Positions 33,260 through 45,172 of a stretch of 64,000 bases of DNA are shown piece by piece. The stretch comes from Phialocephala subalpina (Eukaryota; Ascomycota; Leotiomycetes; Helotiales; Mollisiaceae). The notes below the pieces were generated by a model. It was not told where the DNA came from and searched no databases. It worked only from the letters and a program-made list of their open reading frames with translations. A program made the position numbers and the translations under genes. Numbering within the stretch: position 1 is the first letter of the stretch; each line of letters starts with the position of its first letter. The DNA lies in NCBI GenBank assembly GCA_900073065.1, contig FJOG01000013.1:275227-339226 (forward strand), written 5' to 3'.

Positions 33260-34267
33260 CTATTCTTCCCAGCGAGGCAAGTAATGCCTCACGTTCTCAT
33301 ATACCAAGAACGTCACCCACGTAGCCGGCAACACCCTCACAACATTCGTCCCCAACCCCCTATAAAAACCCCTCCACCCCTCTTCCCTCCAGATCTTCGC
33401 CGCTACTCCTCTGATTCCCCTTCCAAATCTCTCTTCGGAATGGTACGTCTGCAGCCTACTCCTCAACACCTGATATGGGTATGTGACCGTTCCAGCAACA
33501 ACCTTGGCAGATCCACTAATCACCAACGTCGCCATATTGCCCAGCTTCTCTTCCTGCTGTCCCAGAGGTTGATCGCGGGCTAGGTATTTCCGCCAGATAT
33601 TCTTCAAGGGCTCGTAGACGGCGAATTGAACTGCACCGTGGCTATTGCCCAACAAACTGACTCCAGCACCTTTGTAGAATCCTCTCATACCCTCATTCTT
33701 GAGAACTTGCTTTGCTCCATGCCACATGCTATTGTACGCCCCCTCCGAACCCTTATCCGAGCTTAGCATGCGAGTCTTGAGCACCCATATCGGATTCGTA
33801 GAGAGGGTGATTGCAGTCCCTGATACGCCAGAGGCAATGAAATAATCGGCTGGTGTAAGAACATTCCTGCTTTCCTGAGCTGTAGGCGTATGACCCGCTC
33901 TCAAAGTCTCTCGTTCGTGGAAAAGCACAAGTTGTTTCTCAACCAAAGACTTGAAGTAAAAGAACAGCGCCCAGCTGCTCGCATTCCCCACCAAATTCGG
34001 CGTCAACCCACGATATAAGCTCTGTATAGGACGATCGTTCGCTATCAAGGATCTGAAAATGCCGAATCCATTTCCAATCGTCGCTGCTTCTCTTTGTACT
34101 TTCAGACGTTAGTCAGATTCATGGACATTTGGGGCAGTGCAGCTACTTTGCAAACGAGTCTTGATAACATCTAAGGGGTGGACAGCGAGCGTGGAAATCG
34201 TGCCAGCAGATAGGCCGGCGATAGTCTCGACCAGCGCGGGGGGGAGGCGCGCATGGTTTTCGTTCAT
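33260..34267 (-). CDS. FLX1: Mitochondrial carrier, FAD/folate transporter type
   Basis: An inner-mitochondrial-membrane solute carrier, most like the FLX1 FAD transporter and folate carriers. Two exons, 34267-34147 and 34098-33260, give 319 residues, the normal size. The start MNENHARLPPALVETIAGLS is chosen because the upstream in-frame extension to 34438 is not family-like. Three carrier signatures are present: HPLDVIKTRLQ, NPIWVLKTRM and YPYQVLRSRLQ. Each is followed by a family-type GFYKG/YRGL segment (SLYRGLTPN, GFYKGAGVSLLG, GFYRGLGTNVVRV). The Trp in the second signature and the Tyr-Gln third signature are typical of this group. The splice gives TRLQIQREAATIGNG. It is divergent from SF3b4, about 1 kb away. 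Confidence 0.9.
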
Positions 34268-35331
34268 AAGGGAGGCTGTGGGTTTATCATGTTGTGGCGT
34301 TGGTGAGGAGAGGAAGTGAAAGCTTTGGATGACGAGTTTGAAGCTCAAAATATTTTGTGAAGCTACAGTAGGCCGAGGTTCCGACATCGCAACAATGATC
34401 CCCGAAACCAGCTTTAGAACATTGTTTAAGGAATTCAATATACAGTAAGAAGATGTTTGTCAAGTGGTGATGGCACTGATTCGTGCTATGGTACAATTAT
34501 GCTGTTGGTGCAGCAGTCCTTCCGGCTCAAGCAGCCGTATGAAGCCTTTATCATTCCAGAAACGCCTTCTATGCTACAACATGATGTGCCCTTCTTCCAT
34601 ACATCCATTGCCAGTCCCATTTGCTCTTCCTTCCAAACCGAGGATATCTGGAAAGTTGTTCGTGTCGTAATGTGGTCGAGGAGTGAGGATTTATGCGAGA
34701 GGAGAGAAGAGTCTTCGCAACCATTAGCAAGCTATCCCAAGCAAAAGGCAGGATATTGCATCAAATGTGTACCTGATGAGAGATGGGCGAGGCTCGCTGT
34801 AGGTGTATCCTGATCTAATTAGTACCCAGAATCATAGGTGCTTGTGTGAATGTCCGTACCAAGGTAGAGAATCAGGGGAAGGTAGCCACTTCAAGCAGTC
34901 AGTAAGAGCTATGGCTGAATGAGAACAGGATGACATACTAATGGATAGCAACACGAGACAAGTCAATGACCTTTCCGATGCGCTCCTGCTTTCTTGTCAA
35001 CAATAGGTCCTTCAGTCCAGCTGCAGATGCCCGACCTTGGATTCTTCTGAGAGTTGCATTTTGAGAGATGTGATTCTGCGAAGCTGTAATTCATCAGCAA
35101 TTCATTCAAATCAAATACTTATAGGCCAAGGGGAACATACAGCGTTGTTGGGAAGGAATTGTAAGTTCGTTGTGTTAATCGTCTGAAGAAAAGTTTAAAG
35201 GTTCAAGGCGACAATCGCAGACTGCCCTTTCGGGAACTAGCGTACAATATTTTTTGGTGAAGCTTCACGCGCCTCACGACCACTTCAAGCTCCCCACCAC
35301 TGCTCCTACAAAACCTCAGAACACCACCAAG
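34268..35331. promoter_or_regulatory. Divergent promoter region, carrier/SF3b4
   Basis: About 1 kb between two divergent starts. Short frames at 34457-34813 have no domain support. A CT/CA-rich leader precedes ATG 35332. Confidence 0.45.
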
Positions 35332-36514
35332 ATGTCTGGCGCACGGCATTGGTATGTCTCCTTCTCTTCTCAAATATTAGTTCTAATCATTACTGCAGGG
35401 AACAAGACAAAGAGGCCACGGTCTACATCGGAAACATCGACGAACGAGTAACAGACAGCCTGATCTGGGAGCTCATGCTTCAAGCTGGTCGAATAGTGAA
35501 CGTCCATTTACCTAAAGACCGAGTTACGCAGACACACCAAGGATATGGCTTCGTGGAGTTTATTAGTGAGGAGGATGCGGAGTATGCTGCGCGGATCATG
35601 AATCAAGTGCGGTTATATGGGAAGCCGATTCGAGTTAACAAGGTACGATATTCCTCTGCCCTCTGCTTTTGAACTCTACAAAGATGTTTTTAAAAGGAGA
35701 AATGCTAACAACAAACCAGGCCTCAGCAGACAAGCAAAAACCCCTCGAAGTAGGCGCCGAACTCTTCATCGGCAACCTCGACCCCATGGTCGACGAAAAA
35801 ACCCTCTACGACACCTTCTCCCGCTTCGGCACCCTCCAATCCCCTCCCAAGATCGCCCGCGACGAATCCGCCCTCTCAAAAGGCTACGGCTTCGTCTCCT
35901 ACCAATCATTCGAAGCCTCCGACGACGCAATCGCAAACATGAACGGACAGTATCTCATGAATAAAGATATCAGTGTTCAGTATGCTTACAAGAAGGATGG
36001 GAAGGGAGAGAGACATGGTGATGAGGCGGAGAGGATGCTGGCTAGTCAGGGGAAGAAACATAATGTTGTGCCTGAGTTACAGCAGATGCCTGCTCAGTTG
36101 TTATTGAATGGGAATGTGCCTGCTGCGCCGGCGGCGATGATGGATGGTGGGATGGGGATGGGGATGCCTATGGCGCCAAGTCCTGGGTTTGGTGGTCCTC
36201 CTCCTGGACAAATGCCGCCTGGATTCGGGGGACGACCTGGGAGTTATAATTCTGTTCCTCCACCGCAGCAACAGAGAGCGAATGCTCCTCTTCCTCCTCC
36301 ACCTTCTGGGCTGCCGCAACGACCACCGCCGTCTCAAGCTGGGTATGGGGGTCCTCAAGATTTCCATCCTCAGGGTTTCGCTCCACCTCCGGGGTTCCCT
36401 CAAGCTATGCCTCCTGGATTTGGTGGTCCTCCTCCTGGTCAAATGCCACCAGGTTTCATGCCTCCTGGATTTGTGCCACAGCAGCAAGCTCCACCAGGTT
36501 ATGCTAGGAGATAG
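35332..36514 (+). CDS. Splicing factor 3b subunit 4 (SF3b49/Hsh49-like)
   Basis: A U2 snRNP SF3b-complex RNA-binding protein that contacts pre-mRNA around the branch site. Exons 35332-35351 (20 bases), 35399-35642 and 35720-36514 give 352 residues. MSGARHW joins [15 protein letters not shown]1 (about residues 13-88) has RNP2 VYIGNI and RNP1 GYGFVEF. RRM2 (about 101-178) has LFIGNL and KGYGFVSY. The tail is Pro/Gly/Met-rich, with repeated [10 protein letters not shown] units, as in animal SF3B4. The antisense open frame at 36101-36487 is a shadow of this biased tail. Confidence 0.95.
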
Positions 36515-36921
36515 GGGAGAGATTGAAGTTATGTGGAAAAAACAAGTCGTCAGGCTTTGAAAGTACCAAAGAGTCTGGGACGACAGAACCGGGATATAGG
36601 CGTTGAGGGATTAGTCAAAAGGGTGAGTGTCAGACATGCAAAGCCATGGATCTCACAATAACACTCCACAGCGCAAATGAAGATACCACCAGCGGCATTG
36701 GAGTCAAAAAAGTACCAAAGAAGCAAAGTGGAGGACAGATCCGAAATGCTTTTGTCACACGTGTAGCGCCATACTGTACAATACTCCATAATACAAATCG
36801 GTGGGAAGTTGCTAGCAGCCAGCCCACCATGCAATGCATATGCACTTTCTGATCCCTTACGTTCCATTCCTCAACTCAAAAGGCTTTTCCTTCCTCCGCA
36901 ATATGTGACGTCCAAAACCCC
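36515..36921. other. Convergent 3' region
   Basis: Ends of SF3b4 (+) and CBP80 (-). No gene is supported. Confidence 0.6.
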
Positions 36922-39556
36922 TCACTCAAACTTGACCTCCGCTTTCACCTCACCGTCAACAATCATTTCGCCACCGTTCGCCTCTCCAGCCGTCCCCTGA
37001 GCTTGAGTAAAAGCCTCCATAGCCTTATCGAACTCCAAATACCACGCCTCCTCAACCGCGAACTTTCTCCTGAAGACCCGTAGCCAACGCTCACCCCATT
37101 GACGGACCATCTTCTCATCACCACTCTCTCCATCTCCACTCTGTACCGTTTGATCCTTAGATCCACTCGCCCAGCCTGTGAGAGAGTCTTCCATAAGAGC
37201 GAATAGCTCTTTCATACTAGTTCTCTCTCGCTCAGCTGTCTCGCGCATCATCTCTTTTTGTTCAGGTAGGAGTCCTGGGACGCTTCTCGCTCTGACGACT
37301 TGACGAACTCTCCCAGTAACTTTCCCAACCGTCGCAGACACCATCTCATAAACATGCGCCTCACCTAACCTCGTCCCCTCCTTCGCCAACGCCCACTCAA
37401 CCACGGATCCCGGACTAAGAATCGTATAGTTAAGTAACTTATCCACAATATTAACGCCAATTCCCGGTTGATCCTTCCAATAATCCATCACCGAATCAAT
37501 AATCTGCTTTCTCGCCGCAGGGGAGGTAGGACCGAGGGCCAAGAGACGTTCTTTACAGCGCTCGATGCAGGAGAGGACGTGAGAGAGGGATTTAGAGCCA
37601 ATGTAGCAGATTGAGGTCATGTAGGCGTCGGTTGAAAGAACAAGGGGGTCGGGGAGGGAGAGTGAGAGGGCTTGGGCGTGGATTCGGTTGATGACGGGTT
37701 GGATTACGTCTTCGGGCGATTTTTTGCGGAGGAGAGCGAGAATTTCTTGGCCTTCTTGGCTGAAGGGGGTATCTGGTACTGTCAACAGGAGCTCGCGAAT
37801 GTATTGTGGGTTAGCTTACCTTGATCGTTGTACTTGAAGTCAGGAGTATCCTTCTCCTTCTCCTCAGTGATGAGCTGTTGATAAGGAGCAGGCAAAGTGC
37901 CCTTGATACGTTGAGCAAAACTCAAACGAATCTCCTTGTCCAAAGCACCCTGGATAAAAGCCTTCTTGGGATCCAGATTCGGAAGGTCAACATCATCAAT
38001 CCACTCAGTCCACTTCCAAGTAAAGCCAAAATTACTCAAATGATGAGCGAACCAATCCATAAATCTGTAACTGAGCTCGAGATCCATAGAATCGACACTT
38101 CGGTACAAGTATCGAATAGCTCTTCCCAAACTGGGCGCAATTGCAGCCGGTGCAATCTTGCAAGACTCGGTCAAAACAGCGTGATAATAGACGAGCTTAT
38201 GCTCTGGGGTAGGGAGTTGAAAGAGTTGAGAGAACACTGCGTCGACTGCAACATCTTCTGGCTTCCATGTTGATCGATCGCCCTCAATGTCTCGTAGTCT
38301 GTCGAAAGGAGTAGCTCGCTTGACGAAGGTACCTGGAGAGAAGTAGCAGTCGATATCGATGAGAAAGCGAGCTGTAGCAGTTCGGTTGTAGTCGAGAATG
38401 TTGATGGTATCAACAATGGCATCACGCAATAAGCAAGATGCAATGTCCGAAGTTGGTGGAACCGTTTCCACATCCTGGTTTGCGTACACTGAGAAGTACA
38501 GCTCAGGAAACAGCGGTCTTGGTCCAGCATTGACAACCTCAGGAATAACAATCGTAGGCAGAGTATGCTTTGGCGAAGGTTCTGGGGCAGTCTCCTGAAG
38601 GACCTTCCATGGTCTCGGAAGACAAGCCAACTCCCATCCATTCGCAGCCTCATTCTGCAACTGCTTCTGGAGCAAATTGAGAACTCCATTCGGCGACTCA
38701 GGTTCCTCCTTTCCGTTGCCAGGATATGGGTCGACCAAAGCCTGCAAGACATGTGGTTCCGAAGCAATGATATCGGTATTCTCCACCATATTTGCAGCTC
38801 TCTCCTGGTTATCCGTCGCCGAAGAAGCCATCACATACGGGATCGTGAAGAGCACAATCTTGACCAATTCCGGACCGATCGTCTATCCTCCATCAGCAAT
38901 GTCCCGCCACGTCAAGGACATTCACAGAAACTCACCTCCTCATTATTCTCCGTCTGCAAATCCACTGCCTTAGTCAAAAGATCCTGCAACACAATCCAAA
39001 CCCCCTCACCCTCAAGCACGCCCTGCAACCCACCCAAAAACTTCATCAGCAATTTCACCTCCCTCCACTCCCCCCTCCCAATCGCCTCATTCGTCCTCTC
39101 CGCCGCTCTCTTCAACACCTCCTGTGTCATCTCACTCTTAATCGTATTCACAACCAGAACCACCGCTGCAACAAACGGGATCTTGAACGGCTGCTCAACA
39201 ACCAACTGAACCACCAAATCATAGAAAGATTGCTTGACTTCCTCATCTTCGAAATTATCGGTTACCATGCGGGCGATGGATACAACTTCATCTTCCACGC
39301 GCTTCAGGGGACTTTCGGCGATGGAGAGGAATTGTTTCCTGACTCGAGAGGAGAGCGGTTCTTCGTAGCGGCGACGTTGGGGTCGGCGGTCATAATCATC
39401 TTCATCTGTGGAGAAAGGAAAGCTGTCAGCCTCGTTGCTCCTATCTTGCCAGCTATATTGTACAGCTGGAGGAAGGACATTACCTCTATATCTTCTCTTG
39501 CGATTGTTGTTGTAGCCTCCGCGACCTCCGCGAGGGCGTTGATCGTAGTCTGCCAT
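36922..39556 (-). CDS. Nuclear cap-binding complex subunit 1 (CBP80, MIF4G)
   Basis: The large subunit of the nuclear cap-binding complex, which with CBP20 binds the m7G cap and links transcription to splicing and export. Exons 39556-39484, 39404-38936, 38882-37819 and 37778-36922 give about 820 residues, close to the family size. The N-terminus MADYDQRPRGG..RKRRYR splices to DEDDYDRRPQRRRYEEP, the usual basic leader. A MIF4G repeat follows (QPFKIPFVAAVVLVVN, MKFLGGLQ). The middle and C-terminal helical domains include LVDPYPGNGKEE, LARRASP-type loops reduced here to FVKRATPFDRLRD, and VVEWALAKE near residue 670. The last intron is only about 40 bases. The antisense frames at 38171-38767 and 38565-39209 are shadows. 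Confidence 0.93.
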
Positions 39557-40078
39557 TGCGATTCAATGGTTTTTGGTGGAAGTTGCGAAGGTAGGAGTGT
39601 TAATGTTGATGTTCGTGAAAATAAATACAGAGTTGCGCATCACTCGCGACACGGCGCTAGTATGGCTGTCAAGTAAAAGCGGCACACGGAGATCTGGAGA
39701 GCTGGCAATGAGAGCAACACAATGTTCCAGAACTTATGATACTTTGTAGTGAATCTCAGGAAGTGTTTGACGAAGACATGATACTCGGCTTGCGCAATAG
39801 TAGTCGAATTGATCTGAAGGGGGTTCTAATGTTCCGTGGTGCTTGGGAGTTTGGGTGCCGCTTTTTTTTTTAACGCCGTGAGGACGAGGGCGCTCTTTTG
39901 GCAGAGAGCTTCGCTTAGTCAGCAACAAACTTCTTCACATGCAACACCAAGGCCTGCTGCGTTCTAGACTATTTTAGGAGCTTGATATCAGTCTGATATT
40001 ACAGGTCGATCTTATAGATTTCAAGATTGTGGGGATGTAGGTCATAGACGTTTCAACGCGGCTCCGAACGAGGCTATC

Positions 40079-40723
40079 TCAGGGAGTACCCGTTGAGTCA
40101 ATTTGCACATCAAACAACATCACAAAGCCATAAAAAATGAGGAGGGGAATGTCAATTTGTCTCAATCCCGAGTATGGAAATCTTTGTTGATCTCTGTCAG
40201 CCAAACCCCTTTTGATAGCCACTATTGGGCACAGATTGTGTTGTGACCTAGGTAAAGGAAAACGAATCTTTTGACCATGCCAACCCAGGCGATAGACACC
40301 CCATCGCGGAATATTAACCCATTCCATGCAATCATTGAACACAAGCGTGCCATCAAATGTCGAAGTACGCCTGAATCTTTGGGATGTAGAGAAAAAGGAA
40401 GTCCAGCCACCGATCCATCTGTTCGCTATCAAAAGGGGCGCCGAATAGTGAGACACAAGAAGAATAGAAAGCAAAGGCCCAGTTCCGGCATGTAGAGAAA
40501 GTCTAAAATCGGTTTGTCGAATGGGAAAAGGTTCATCAAAACCATGATCCGTGGCCAGTCGATCAACTCGTGTCCACAGGGAAGTTCGCCGTGGGAAACC
40601 AGAAAATGCCGCTGCCGAGCTCGTCTTCAACGAAAATTCCATCTCGCGGGTATTCTTCCAAACCAATAACGCATAACCATCATGATCCCATAATCTCGCC
40701 ATATTCTTTCCGAACTTCCACAA
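40079..40723 (-). CDS. Hypothetical frame of 214 codons, uncertain
   Basis: A single open frame starting MWKFGKNMARLWDHDGYA. I do not recognise it. An alternative frame over the first part reads VEVRKEYGEIM, then IGLEEYPRDGIFVEDELGSG and IFWFPTANFP, which looks at least as protein-like but has stops. The locus may therefore be a frameshifted gene relic rather than an intact gene. It lies between CBP80 and GSK-3, on the same strand as both. Confidence 0.35.
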   Translation of the reverse strand: MWKFGKNMARLWDHDGYALLVWKNTREMEFSLKTSSAAAFSGFPRRTSLWTRVDRLATDHGFDEPFPIRQTDFRLSLHAGTGPLLSILLVSHYSAPLLIANRWIGGWTSFFSTSQRFRRTSTFDGTLVFNDCMEWVNIPRWGVYRLGWHGQKIRFPLPRSQHNLCPIVAIKRGLADRDQQRFPYSGLRQIDIPLLIFYGFVMLFDVQIDSTGTP

Positions 40724-40885
40724 TCAATCCCGGCCGCAACAGGTGGAAATGACTCTTACGGGATCAGGTAATATGCTGGGCGGATGTCGGATGCGAGACG
40801 CTCAGAAACATTTCTCACTCCTTAATAGAGCTATTTCCGAACGACAGGAAAGCATATCTTCGTGAATCATCTGCGAGAAGGACTC

Positions 40886-42331
40886 TCAATCCAGCCTCGC
40901 CATCATCTCATCCTTCGTCATGGGTGTGAGGTTGTCAATATCTAGACCCTGAGCCGCCAAAGTACCCCTAACATGTTGCGGGACCAGCCGATGGTTGAGT
41001 TGAGGGGCTATCGAGAGTTCTGGAAGAGTTAGCGGAGCTTCTACCACTAGGAATTACAATACAATACATACCATGGCGGGTGAAATTGAAGAGGGTTGGC
41101 ATATCCTTGACCGGACCGTTGGGGTGACGTGAATCAGGGAATCTGGTTGATGGGTCTCTAAGCTCATCAAAGAATGGGTGGACCATGGCGTCGATGGCTG
41201 AAAGCCGCTCGGTTGGGGTATACTCCAAAAGCCGCGAGATGAGCTCGATCGCATTCGTATCAGCCTTGCGGAAGACCTTGTTGAAGGGGTGCGGCTTGAT
41301 CTGCGGGAATTTATGCTCCATATAATTCGGGTTCATCGTACGAATTTGGTCGCGCGTAGGGGTACCCAAAACCTTGATAATCTCGACGAGTTGGTCAATA
41401 CCTGACTCTCCCGGGAAAAGAGGTTGACCAAGCATCAACTCCGCCATGACACATCCAGTTGACCAGACATCTGTGCTCAAGTCAGAAAGTGAGGGGTAGA
41501 AAAGTGGAGACTACTCACCGATTTTGGTGGTATAATTAGTAGCACCGAAAATCAATTCGGGGGCTCTGTAATATCTGGAGCAGATATAAGAGACGTTTGG
41601 CTCGTTTTCCACCAATATCTTTGCGCTACCGAAGTCACAGAGCTTCAAGACACCGGTGCTTGGATCCAGCAACAAGTTTTGAGGCTTGATGTCACGATGG
41701 CAGATTCCTTGTGAGTGAATGTAGGCCAGGGCACGGAAGAGTTGGTAGATGTAGAGCTTGACCTCGAGGATTGGCATGGTGGTCTTCATCTTGTTGAAAT
41801 ACCTCGAGGCACGGTAAACAGTCTCTGGGACATACTCTTGTACGAGATTGAGGTAGACTTCATCCTTCTGCCGCAGCATCGTCAGCAAGCATGAAGACAT
41901 GAAAGGTGAAGGGGACGTACTCGTTCACCATTGGAGTAGTAGAAGGCCTTTAGCTCAACGATGTTGGGATGACGAACAATGCGCATGATCTGCAGCTCAC
42001 GGTTCTATTTGCCATATGTCAGCGACTCTCGATCTATCAATCTTAATGTGTTGCGCACCTTGAATCGCTTGTCCTGGAGTACGCGCTTGATAGCAGCATC
42101 CTCGCCTGAGGGGGAGAGCTTGGTCTGGAAGACGACGCCGAACGATCCATTTCCTACGATCTTGCATTGTGTGTACTGCATATCTCGAGTTTCGCCCGTA
42201 ACACCATCCTGAACCTTTTCGCGAATTACCTCTATGAAGAACAATTAGCAACATGCCATCCGTGAGGGTGATCGAGTCATCTTACCTCCCATCCTCAGAC
42301 TCGAGAAGGCTGCAGGCCGATTTTGCGACAT
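40886..42331 (-). CDS. Glycogen synthase kinase 3 (shaggy-type Ser/Thr kinase)
   Basis: A conserved cytoplasmic/nuclear Ser/Thr kinase acting on primed substrates in growth and development. Six exons, 42331-42286, 42231-42059, 42004-41921, 41867-41519, 41470-41072 and 41019-40886, give 394 residues, the normal fungal length. The start [15 protein letters not shown] precedes [10 protein letters not shown]. The kinase has the Gly loop GNGSFGVVF, the Lys in AAIKRV, the GSK-3 hallmark [14 protein letters not shown], catalytic [15 protein letters not shown] and the activation-loop Tyr in [13 protein letters not shown]. All splices join to the conserved sequence. It is intact. Its 5' region is long and CT-rich on the coding strand. 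Confidence 0.97.
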
Positions 42332-43859
42332 TCTGGAGTCCAAAACAACCTGGTTATCGCGACTGCGGAGGACTAGACGCCAGAAGAATTGAAAGGAGAG
42401 CCGTTGTTATCTTCGTGAAGTCCGTGTTGGGCAATTGAGTGCAGAGTCGATCAATGCCAACGAGTCTGCGATCACTGGGAAAGAAGAGCGTAACGTGACG
42501 GGAGGTCCCACCAAGATTGATTCACTGTATTTGCTTCTGTAGCGGAAGACTAGCCGAAGTGAAACTGAGGCTGAGAAAAGAACCAGTCGGACGATGCGAT
42601 GTTGAGGGGTTGAGAGAGGCGGTGGAATGTTGACCTGTCGAGGCGTGCGTGCGGTTCGATTCGATGTGTTGGTGTGAGGTTGAATGTGTGGAGGTGTCGT
42701 TTGATGAAGTAAAGTCAGAGTAGTGAGAGGTTTAGGTAAGGTGCAAGTTCCTTGGCCCGAAAGACTGGCTATGCTCACGCGCTCGATTTTGAGATGAGCA
42801 GTTGGGACTAATCACGACTGGGTGACTGGGTGACTGGGGGGATTTTCGCTAGCGCTAGTTGGAGAGCCTGGTCAGTTTACTGGTGGGCGGACACCGTTTG
42901 GCCTGGTCAGTGGTCTCAACTGTAGGCGTCGACGTAGGAGGTGCACTGCCGTCTAGCACTGAGCTTCCGGGGGCGTGTTGGTACGGCGGACTGCAAGGAC
43001 CGCCCGTTAGAAATACCGTGTAGCGTTGCGCAGCTGTGGAGCGTCGCGAAAGGTGGATACAGTACAGGTATTGCTTGCTTGTATGCTGGTCTTGGGTGTG
43101 GTTGGGTTTGCGCTGGGGCTCGCAGATCGAAGGAAGGCAAGCGTGCAGGTGTCGACAGAGGGCCTGCGAGGGGCTTCTTTGTTCCTGAGTCTGGGGGTGG
43201 AGTTGTACGGGACGTCGAGGTAGACAAGACAGTCGGGAGTAGGGGAGTAGGGAAGTAGGAGAGTAGGAGTCGGAGTAGGTAGGTTGAGGTTTAGAGGAGT
43301 GGTTAGGAGGTTCGGTGGGGGGAGGAGCTGTGGGTATTCTTTTCAATCATTCACGAGCTGGCTGCTCTTGCGGGCGGTGGGCTCTGGTCGCTTAGCCAGT
43401 TAGCGTCTCTTTTATGGCTCTACTGACGTTTGCTCATCCTCATCCTGCAGCGAACAGGGAAGCGCAGGGGATCATGAGCGAGGCAGCGATCCTCTCTTGA
43501 GGATGGTATTGGTATGCAGCAGGGGTCGTGCAAGGAGAAATCGACAAAAATACGTGTTGACGCTGGTCTTGCCTCGAGCTGCGTGGATGTGGAGATATAC
43601 GGTACCATACCATACTGCAGGAAGGAAGGAACACCTTGAATCGAAAACTACTCACTAGAACAGAACTTGTGCGGGAGCTGATCAACACGGCGCAGGACGA
43701 CGGGCCGGGAGCAGTATTTGTAGAGTAGATGCTGATGGTTGGGATTTGGATTGCTTTGGGTTCCAGCGGACTGACGACGAGGAGCACAGAACGGAACAAA
43801 ACACCGGGACGTTGCGAATGGCTCCTTTTGTCTTGTCCATTTGCTAGACTGGAATCACT

Positions 43860-43882
43860 GGATAGGATAGGATAGGATAGGA
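43860..43882. repeat. (GGATA)n simple repeat
   Basis: Four tandem GGATA units plus a partial unit, upstream of GSK-3. Confidence 0.9.
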
Positions 43883-45138
43883 AAGCTTTTTAGGTTTGGT
43901 GTTGACAATGTCCAAGGTGGCTGGGGGTGAGGGGTGGTTGGCTGGGAGCTTCTGACGACAGTTTGACTTTGAGGGGCAACGGAGCCGGAAAAAGGCTGTT
44001 GATGAAGCAATCGATTACAGATGCACTCAATGTACGAGAACGACAAGGCCATGGACGGGAGCGTTCTATAAAACTACAATTACACCCATTGTGCCCTTGG
44101 ATGGATCGCCAGCGAGCACATATCAGAGACGGCGACGGTGAGAGCGACAGACACCGTTTTTGTTTGAGGGGTGACCTGCAGCGCGTTTCTCCTTGCTTCA
44201 CAAGCAGCAGAAGCGTAACCATAACTAGTCAGAGGCATCGGCAGCAGCTGTTTCCTTTCTGTTGGATCCTCACTTCCCCGTCCTAGCTGGTCCTGCGTGC
44301 CTCAATGCTATGCTATGCCATGCATCCGTTTTGCCTTTGCCTCGCGGCGGAGCAGAAATCATGTATCAGCGATCATGGGACCAGATTTGATGCTGGCTCA
44401 GCACACGCCACATAAAAATCGATAGGGCAAGTCATTTGCGCCAACACTGCATCGCCAGTTCACCCAAAGCAAACATAAATGCATAAGCGCATCATACAGC
44501 ACATCCAGCATCTACGATTCAGATCCTGCCGGGCCAACTACAATTGGGTCCTGAGAGGCGGTGGATCTGCAAAGAGCTTGAAGCTGATTACCGCATCAAG
44601 TGAGAATTACATAGGAAACTCATGGCAACCTCCAGGAACAGTACAGGCCATTGGGGGGGATCGAAGCCGTGATGGAACACGACATTATGCAGCAACGCGT
44701 TCAACACATCTACTTGTGCGAGTCAACAAATCTCCATATTCGGATCCGACGATAGGAGGCCGGAACCACGGAGATATCTTGATGCTCGAACTTTTGTATA
44801 CCCAACCAGCTGGACGAGTCCAAACGAGACATCACCTCATCACGATAGATACACGATGTACATGCAGGTTACACAGTAAGGTGAACAACTTCAATTTTCT
44901 CTGCAGCCAGACGCTAGTCCTCGAGACATACGGTAACTGTTCCACACGTGCAATGATAGCGGATCTGCTGTACGATATGTACGGTTATCTAGATCTCGAT
45001 GCTGGATGGTACATCATGAGTACCGGGTTGCTGGCATCTCTTGGTTCTCTCCTGGTAGTCTTTATTTTCGGGCCCGGTTAAGCTTCTTTGCCCGTTCCGA
45101 GACAAGAGTACCCGGAAGCAACAAACTGACGAGATCTT

Positions 45139-45139
<1 letters not shown>

Positions 45140-45171
<32 letters not shown>

Positions 45172-45172
45172 C
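45140..45172. repeat. (GGTCGT)n hexanucleotide repeat
   Basis: Five tandem units of GGTCGT; no coding exon around it is supported. Confidence 0.9.

Noticed and set aside
34268..34438. N-terminal extension of the mitochondrial carrier
   Set aside because: The added residues do not resemble the family; the start at 34267 gives the standard length.
36101..36487. Arg-rich antisense frame opposite SF3b4
   Set aside because: It is the mirror of the Pro/Gly-rich tail; no start context or domain.
38171..39209. Long frames on both strands over CBP80 (38171-38767 minus, 38565-39209 plus)
   Set aside because: They overlap conserved CBP80 exons in other frames and have no family similarity.
43100..43260. 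Signal-peptide-like frame starting MLVLGVVGFALGLAD
   Set aside because: It lies in the GSK-3 upstream region and overlaps other open frames; no extended product or conserved Cys pattern.
44479..45081. 200-codon open frame in the gene desert
   Set aside because: Mixed composition, no domain and no splice or promoter logic; compatible with chance in this GC range.
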